DNA from: Lysinibacillus sp. OF-1
GTDB taxonomy: Bacteria; Bacillota; Bacilli; Bacillales_A; Planococcaceae
Length of the DNA stretch: 64,000 nt
NCBI RefSeq assembly: GCF_028356935.1
Contig: NZ_CP102798.1
Coordinates: 1,860,001 to 1,924,000 of the forward strand
Direction of reading: 5' to 3'
Under the pieces are notes generated by a model that was not told the origin of the DNA, ran no database searches, and was given only the letters and a program-made list of their open reading frames with translations. The position numbers and the translations under genes were made by a program. Positions 59,806 to 64,000 of this stretch are shown here, one piece after another; position 1 is the first letter of the stretch, and every line of letters starts with the position of its first letter.

Positions 59806-60795
59806 TTGTCTAAAATTGATCATATGATGCAGATTCTATGGATGCTACATTCAGGCAGGAAAATTACTGCGAAAGAAATAGCTGAAAAATTAGAGATGAA
59901 TATAAGGACAGTATACCGATATATTGACGCACTTTCTGCCAGTGGTGTACCGATTATAGCAGAAGCAGGTCATAACGGAGGGTATACCCTGTTGAATAAT
60001 TTTATTAAAAGTCCTCTTCTATTTGAGATTGATGAGAAAGCGGCATTACTTCATGCTGCTATTTTTGCAAAAGAAGCTGGTTATTTTTTAGATGAGGCAT
60101 TAAATAGTGCAACATCAAAGCTAACAAAATTTTCAAATCAAGAGCAAGATAAAATGATTAAGCAACATTTAGAAGGATTCGAAATTGTAAGTCCTAATGC
60201 TCAATCATCTATGGAGCCGATATTGAAAAAAATAGAGGAAAGTATAGTAAACGAAACATCTGTTGAAATGGAGTACCGTACAAATAATGAAGAACAACCT
60301 AAACATAGGTTGATTAACCCGTATGGCTTAGTTTATTGGAATAATAGCTGGTATGTCATTGCCTATTGTCATTTAAGGAAGGAGATCCGTAATTTTAAAG
60401 TAAGCCGCATTATCAATATGAACCAAACAGCCATTACCTTCCAGCGACCACAACCTTTCTCGGCAAGTGATTTTTTTATGAAAAGCATTCTACCACAAGT
60501 AGAAGATAAACGGGAGCTTACGCCTTTCATCATTTGTGGTAAGACGGATGCGGTAGATGACATAAGTCAGCATTGGTTTTTAAGGGATCACCTCAAAGAA
60601 CGGACCTCAAAGAAAGCGATATTTCTAGTAGAGGAAGAAGCGTTACATAAATATGTTCCCTATTTGCTATTACCATATGGAAAATCAATACAAATAGTAG
60701 AACCAATAAGCTTAAAGCAAAAAATGATTGACGTACTTTATGAGCTAATTAATTTTTATCAAGTTGAAAACTTTACTGACGGAGAATGTCAGTGA
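59806..60795 (+). CDS. WYL-domain transcriptional regulator (YafY-like)
   Basis: A 329-residue regulator: HTH_11 domain at the N-terminus (ITAKEIAEKLEMNIRTVYRYID), then a WYL domain with NPYGLVYWNNSWYVIAYC and RNFKVSRI, ending in the WCX extension. WYL domains sense nucleotides or nucleic acids. Start TTG 59806 behind GAGGTGA. A terminator hairpin overlaps its last codons. It may regulate the following DJ-1/PfpI gene. Confidence 0.88.
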   Translation: MSKIDHMMQILWMLHSGRKITAKEIAEKLEMNIRTVYRYIDALSASGVPIIAEAGHNGGYTLLNNFIKSPLLFEIDEKAALLHAAIFAKEAGYFLDEALNSATSKLTKFSNQEQDKMIKQHLEGFEIVSPNAQSSMEPILKKIEESIVNETSVEMEYRTNNEEQPKHRLINPYGLVYWNNSWYVIAYCHLRKEIRNFKVSRIINMNQTAITFQRPQPFSASDFFMKSILPQVEDKRELTPFIICGKTDAVDDISQHWFLRDHLKERTSKKAIFLVEEEALHKYVPYLLLPYGKSIQIVEPISLKQKMIDVLYELINFYQVENFTDGECQ

Positions 60796-60804
60796 AGTTT
60801 TTTT
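60770..60804 (+). terminator. Terminator overlapping the WYL stop codon
   Basis: ACTTTACTGAC (60770-60780) and GTCAGTGAAGT (60788-60798), then TTTTTTT. The left arm and loop are coding; the stop codon (60793-60795) lies in the right arm. Confidence 0.8.
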
Positions 60805-60840
60805 ATAATAAGCGTAATTCATTTAAAAGGAGTGGTTATT

Positions 60841-61470
60841 ATGCATACAAGAAGAGTGTATCTTTATGTATTTAATACGATGTCAGACTGGGAAATAGGC
60901 TATTTAATTGCTGAACTGAATTCAGGAAGGTATTTTAAAAAAGGATTAGCGGCTTTTGAGGTAATTACGGTAGGTATTGATAGAAGCCCTGTTACTACGA
61001 TGGGAGGAATTACAATACTTCCTACTATTTCCATTGATGAATGTCAATTGAATAGTACGGATGTCTTAATTCTTCCAGGAGGCAATACATGGCTTGAGTC
61101 TATACATGATCCTCTATTGAAGAAAGTATCCATAGCGTTGAACGAAGAAATTATCATAGCTGCAATATGTGGCGCAACTATGGGTCTCGCAAAGATTGGT
61201 TTGCTAGATTCAAGAAAACATACAAGCAACGATTTAGAATACTTGAAAATGTTTTGTCCACATTATATAGGGGATAAACATTTTGAGGAAGGCCCTGCTA
61301 CAACGGATGGAAATTTAGTTACGGCATCAGGTACAGCCCCACTGGAATTTGCTGTTCATGTTTTGAGGCTACTTGACGTGTTTAGACTAGAAACATTACA
61401 GGCGTGGTTGAATCTTTATCAAACGCATGAAAAAAAATACTATTTTGAATTAATGTCTTCTATTGAATAA
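60841..61470 (+). CDS. DJ-1/PfpI-family protein (YdeA-like)
   Basis: A 209-residue class I glutamine amidotransferase-like protein. The nucleophile elbow is AAICGATMGLAKIGLLD with Cys near residue 104; LILPGGNTW and GNLVTASGTAPLEFA are family marks. Function could be deglycase or stress related; the family is diverse. AAAGGAG precedes ATG 60841. Confidence 0.87.
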   Translation: MHTRRVYLYVFNTMSDWEIGYLIAELNSGRYFKKGLAAFEVITVGIDRSPVTTMGGITILPTISIDECQLNSTDVLILPGGNTWLESIHDPLLKKVSIALNEEIIIAAICGATMGLAKIGLLDSRKHTSNDLEYLKMFCPHYIGDKHFEEGPATTDGNLVTASGTAPLEFAVHVLRLLDVFRLETLQAWLNLYQTHEKKYYFELMSSIE

Positions 61471-61483
61471 TTAAGGTCTCAGT

Positions 61484-61514
61484 GGAGCATGTGTAACAAC
61501 ATGCTCCTAAATTT
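61484..61514 (+). terminator. Possible terminator
   Basis: GGAGCATGT and ACATGCTCC around a 6-base loop; the T-tract after it is poor. Confidence 0.5.
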
Positions 61515-61535
61515 ATTCTTATATAAAGAGGTACA

Positions 61536-62036
61536 CTATCGCATTTTCTTTTCCAACAAAATGCCTCGTACGATGCCACCAATAAAGAGGATGCCTAACA
61601 CGAAAAGAAATAGGTAGGCATGCCACTGCTGTAAAATACGCTCGTGACCTAGTGCCACTGTCAGGTCATTGAAAAGGGAATAAGTAAAATATAATAATAT
61701 ACTATTTTTTATGAGACAAAACGTCATAATGCCATTTTGTCGCTGTCTATGGGACAGGGGTGCTTTATTTTTGCGCATGACAGGGTAGGCAGCTTTCATT
61801 TCTAAATAATGTAAAAGTAAAAATAGCATAAGTGCGATAAAGGGTAAATAAAAGATCGCAATTTTCGGTCCAAACTGGGCTTGCTCATTCGTAAAGCTTT
61901 GTAAGACAGGAATCATTGCAGGGAGCTTTGAATATTGGATTAGAGTGGCGGTGATGCCAGCTCCAAAAATAGTGGCCGCTATAACAGTCAGCTGGTGACA
62001 AAAGCGCGGTGTGGGTGTTTTTTGTTGTGTATGCAT
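61536..62036 (-). CDS. DUF1648-like membrane protein
   Basis: A 166-residue protein with four TM helices. The N-terminal part has the DUF1648-like pattern of a TM helix, LPAMIPVLQSF, FGPKIAIFYLPFIAL. AGGGGCAAGG precedes the ATG at 62036. Function unknown. Confidence 0.65.
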   Translation of the reverse strand: MHTQQKTPTPRFCHQLTVIAATIFGAGITATLIQYSKLPAMIPVLQSFTNEQAQFGPKIAIFYLPFIALMLFLLLHYLEMKAAYPVMRKNKAPLSHRQRQNGIMTFCLIKNSILLYFTYSLFNDLTVALGHERILQQWHAYLFLFVLGILFIGGIVRGILLEKKMR

Positions 62037-62127
62037 CCTTGCCCCTCATTTCTCATCATTCAAAATGTTAATCTGTTATACTGTAACATAGAATGATTGC
62101 TTTTTGTGTTAGAGAAAGAAGGATACT

Positions 62128-62868
62128 ATGGAATACTTGTTGTTTTTACTAATTGGCATCATTGGGAATGTCGTGGGCACATTAGTGGGTGGTGGCGGCT
62201 TAATTACCTTGCCTACCATGATGCTTATGGGCGTGCCCGTCCATTCGGCTATTGGCGCGAATAAAGTGTCCAATATGGTGAGTGCCTTTTCCAGTTTTTA
62301 TACGATTTATAAACGAAAAGAATTAGCCTGGACAGAAATGCGTGCTGTCCTACTTGTATCCTTGATTGGAGGCACACTTGGTGGACTTTTCGCTTCGTTC
62401 ATGAGCAGTCAAACATTGACGTTCATTGCCATTATGTTACTAGGCTTTGCACTCATCATGTCCTTTATGGGTGGAGCTGATTTTGGTGACAATGAATGCT
62501 TTACAATGAATCGAAAAAACGGTCCAATCCTTCTTGGGGTTGGTTTTTATGATGGTATGTTTGGCCCTGGCAGTAGCACATTAGCTCTCTATACATATGC
62601 ACATGAGAAGATTTCCTATATCAAAGCAGTAGGGCTCTCACGGGTGGGGGTATTTGCCATGTGCTCAGGAGCGGCGATTACGTATATTGCGACGGGAAAA
62701 ATTGAATGGCCATTAACACTTATTTTGATGATTGGCTCAACGATTGGTGCACAAATTGGGCTCGTGCTTGCGAGAAAAGTGAAAGCGAACCAAGTGAAGC
62801 TATTATTGCGGATCGTAACGATTGTGCTGATTGTACAGCTTCTTTATGATTTTATCCATCAGCTTTAG
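62128..62868 (+). CDS. TauE/SafE-family sulfite or organosulfonate exporter
   Basis: A 246-residue protein with about seven to eight TM helices and the duplicated TauE motif: NVVGTLVGGGGLITLPTMMLMG and SAIGANKVSNMVSAFSS in the first half, GFYDGMFGPGSSTLALY in the second. The family exports sulfite or related anions. AGAAGGA precedes the ATG. It ends 12 bases before the nuclease gene. Confidence 0.88.
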   Translation: MEYLLFLLIGIIGNVVGTLVGGGGLITLPTMMLMGVPVHSAIGANKVSNMVSAFSSFYTIYKRKELAWTEMRAVLLVSLIGGTLGGLFASFMSSQTLTFIAIMLLGFALIMSFMGGADFGDNECFTMNRKNGPILLGVGFYDGMFGPGSSTLALYTYAHEKISYIKAVGLSRVGVFAMCSGAAITYIATGKIEWPLTLILMIGSTIGAQIGLVLARKVKANQVKLLLRIVTIVLIVQLLYDFIHQL

Positions 62869-62880
62869 GAGGCGATTGTC

Positions 62881-63816
62881 CTGTTTGAAATAACACCATA
62901 CCCAACCTTTTCGTGGTCACTCTCGCGTCATAAAACATTGACAAGCTGCGCTCGCAAATATGGCTATGAATATTATTTTTCACATAACGGCTGGCTCAGC
63001 TATAATGTAGAGCCTTACCATCAACAGGTGTATCGCTTAAAAAAGCTACAATCGATGCCTATTTTATTTGGGCAAATTGTCCACCGATATATTGAACAGG
63101 CCATTAATGATTATCTACAGACAGGGAAAGCTTCTACACTGGAGGAGCTGATGCAAGGGGCACGTGGACAGCTTAATGCAGCCTTTATTGATTCTACACG
63201 CCATGTGGAGTTTTGGAGGCAAAAGCCGAATAAATACTATATGATGCAGGAAATTTATTATTACGGCACACTTTCTTCTGAGCTTGTGCAGGACTATAAA
63301 GAACGTTTACAGCTTGTGTTTGACCATTTTTTGATGAGCGAAACATTCCAGCAAATCACGGCACAAAAGGGCGCTCTCCGTATTGGGGAACCAGAGCAAT
63401 TCCGCTCGATGAAAATAGACGGCATCCAAGTATTCGTCGTCATGGACTTTCATTATTATGATGAACGAGCAGATAAATGGATTATTGTTGACTGGAAAAC
63501 GGGCGGGGAGTCTGATGATGACCGCCAGCAATTAGCGCTCTACGCCTACTATGTTCAGCAAAAATACCGTGTATCCTTGGAGCAAATCGAGGTCTATAAC
63601 GAATATTTATTAACGGGAAAACGGAAGAAATATAGGTTTACTGCCTACGATATGGATAATATTTTGCATACATTTCAACGCAGTGTCTTAGCAATGAAAA
63701 AATACCAAGCCGATATTTTTTCTAACGAGCCTGTGGACTTGGAAGATTTCGAACAAACACAAGAAAAATGGCATTGTCGAGGTTGTAATTTTAGAGAGTT
63801 GTGTGGGACAAGGTGA
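62881..63816 (+). CDS. PD-(D/E)XK nuclease with Fe-S cluster (AddB C-terminal/Cas4-like)
   Basis: A 311-residue nuclease. Family-like sequence PYPTFSWSLSRHKTLTSCARK begins well before the first standard start (TTG 62938), and GGAGG (62868-62872) lies 8 bases before a CTG at 62881, so CTG is the probable start. Catalytic residues: His in QIVHRYIEQA, Asp in VVMDFHYYD, and DWK in WIIVDWKTGG. One cysteine near residue 38 and three at the end (WHCRGCNFRELC) form the four-cysteine iron-sulfur site seen in AddB and Cas4. It probably cuts or resects DNA. No CRISPR array or helicase gene is nearby. Confidence 0.85.
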   Translation: MFEITPYPTFSWSLSRHKTLTSCARKYGYEYYFSHNGWLSYNVEPYHQQVYRLKKLQSMPILFGQIVHRYIEQAINDYLQTGKASTLEELMQGARGQLNAAFIDSTRHVEFWRQKPNKYYMMQEIYYYGTLSSELVQDYKERLQLVFDHFLMSETFQQITAQKGALRIGEPEQFRSMKIDGIQVFVVMDFHYYDERADKWIIVDWKTGGESDDDRQQLALYAYYVQQKYRVSLEQIEVYNEYLLTGKRKKYRFTAYDMDNILHTFQRSVLAMKKYQADIFSNEPVDLEDFEQTQEKWHCRGCNFRELCGTR

Positions 63817-63826
63817 GAAAGTAAAA

Positions 63827-63862
63827 GAAGCGAGTGCTAAAATAGCCACTCGCTTCTTTATT
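63827..63862 (+). terminator. Terminator after the nuclease gene
   Basis: GAAGCGAGTG and CACTCGCTTC, loop of 10, then TTTATT. Confidence 0.75.
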
Positions 63863-63894
63863 ATGTCATTTAGGGATGACAATCCAGTACTTCT

Positions 63895-63996
63895 TCAAGA
63901 GACCTTTGTAGTGGTTTTCCTAATAAAATAGAGAAAAATGAGCTGAATGAGCATAACAACTAGAAACACGATGCCCAAAATAATGAATGACACCAT
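63895..63996 (-). CDS. Possible small membrane protein, maybe partial
   Basis: A leftward frame of 33 residues from ATG 63996, almost wholly one TM helix (VSFIILGIVFLVVMLIQLI) with a basic tail. The frame is open to the window edge, so the true start may lie outside. Function unknown. Confidence 0.35.
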   Translation of the reverse strand: MVSFIILGIVFLVVMLIQLIFLYFIRKTTTKVS

Positions 63997-64000
63997 TTTA

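Noticed and set aside
1..64000. tRNA, rRNA, T-box or known riboswitch
   Set aside because: No cloverleaf, rRNA core sequence or recognisable riboswitch motif was found by eye on either strand.

Overview
The window reads as chromosome of a low-GC, spore-forming Bacillales bacterium, most likely Lysinibacillus (sphaericus/fusiformis group). Grounds: strong AAGGAGG ribosome sites, frequent TTG/GTG starts, a Spo0M homologue, Bacillus-type regulators (YtrA-like GntR, MerR, ECF sigma factors, WYL), and an N-acetylglucosamine (GlcNAc) PTS operon carrying its own HPr and Enzyme I genes, an arrangement I recall from Bacillus (Lysinibacillus) sphaericus. The genus is inferred; there is no rRNA or tRNA gene to confirm it.

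Layout. 0-9 kb: a decayed HAD phosphatase, a secreted small protein followed by an ABC exporter with an internally duplicated permease, then a YtrA-type self-regulated ABC operon and a BcrA-like ABC pair. 9-16 kb: nagE-nagA-SIS-nagB-ptsH-ptsI, with a NagR/DasR-type operator and a partial cre site upstream. This operon should import GlcNAc as its 6-phosphate, deacetylate and deaminate it to fructose-6-phosphate, and supply its own phosphorelay. 16-23 kb: spo0M behind a sigma-W-like promoter, a CcdA/DsbD-like protein, a frameshifted PH-domain gene, NhaC, the Pit phosphate transporter with its DUF47 partner, and an IS200-type element. 23-32 kb: a 21-bp repeat array, a two-component system with lipoprotein, a MerR/DUF4260 pair with a textbook 19-bp-spacer promoter, an ECF sigma/anti-sigma pair, a TPR-GGDEF protein and an acetyltransferase. 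32-42.7 kb: DUF2975/HTH pair, TetR plus MacB/FtsX-type ABC exporter, a second ECF sigma factor with a zinc-ribbon membrane partner, bioY behind a BirA operator, an amidohydrolase and a membrane-fused glycerophosphodiesterase.

42.7-51 kb: a second, cleaner 21-bp repeat array, a stalk-domain secreted protein, isochorismatase/GNAT/EamA genes, then a loose stretch of small orphan genes and gene remnants that looks like an accessory region. 51-64 kb: fumC, preceded by what looks like a Fur-controlled small RNA (Fur box over a sigma-A promoter, C-rich middle, terminator about 107 nt downstream), an AAA ATPase/Eis-type acetyltransferase pair, a MocR regulator, methyltransferase, a small-protein operon, WYL regulator, DJ-1/PfpI protein, TauE permease and a stand-alone Fe-S PD-(D/E)XK nuclease that probably starts at CTG.

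The most interesting items are the candidate Fur-regulated sRNA at 52.5 kb, the two related 21-bp repeat arrays, the CxxC-20-CxxC anti-sigma candidate, and the secreted-peptide/duplicated-permease module at 0.85-4.4 kb. All homology calls come from reading motifs by eye; no database search was run.
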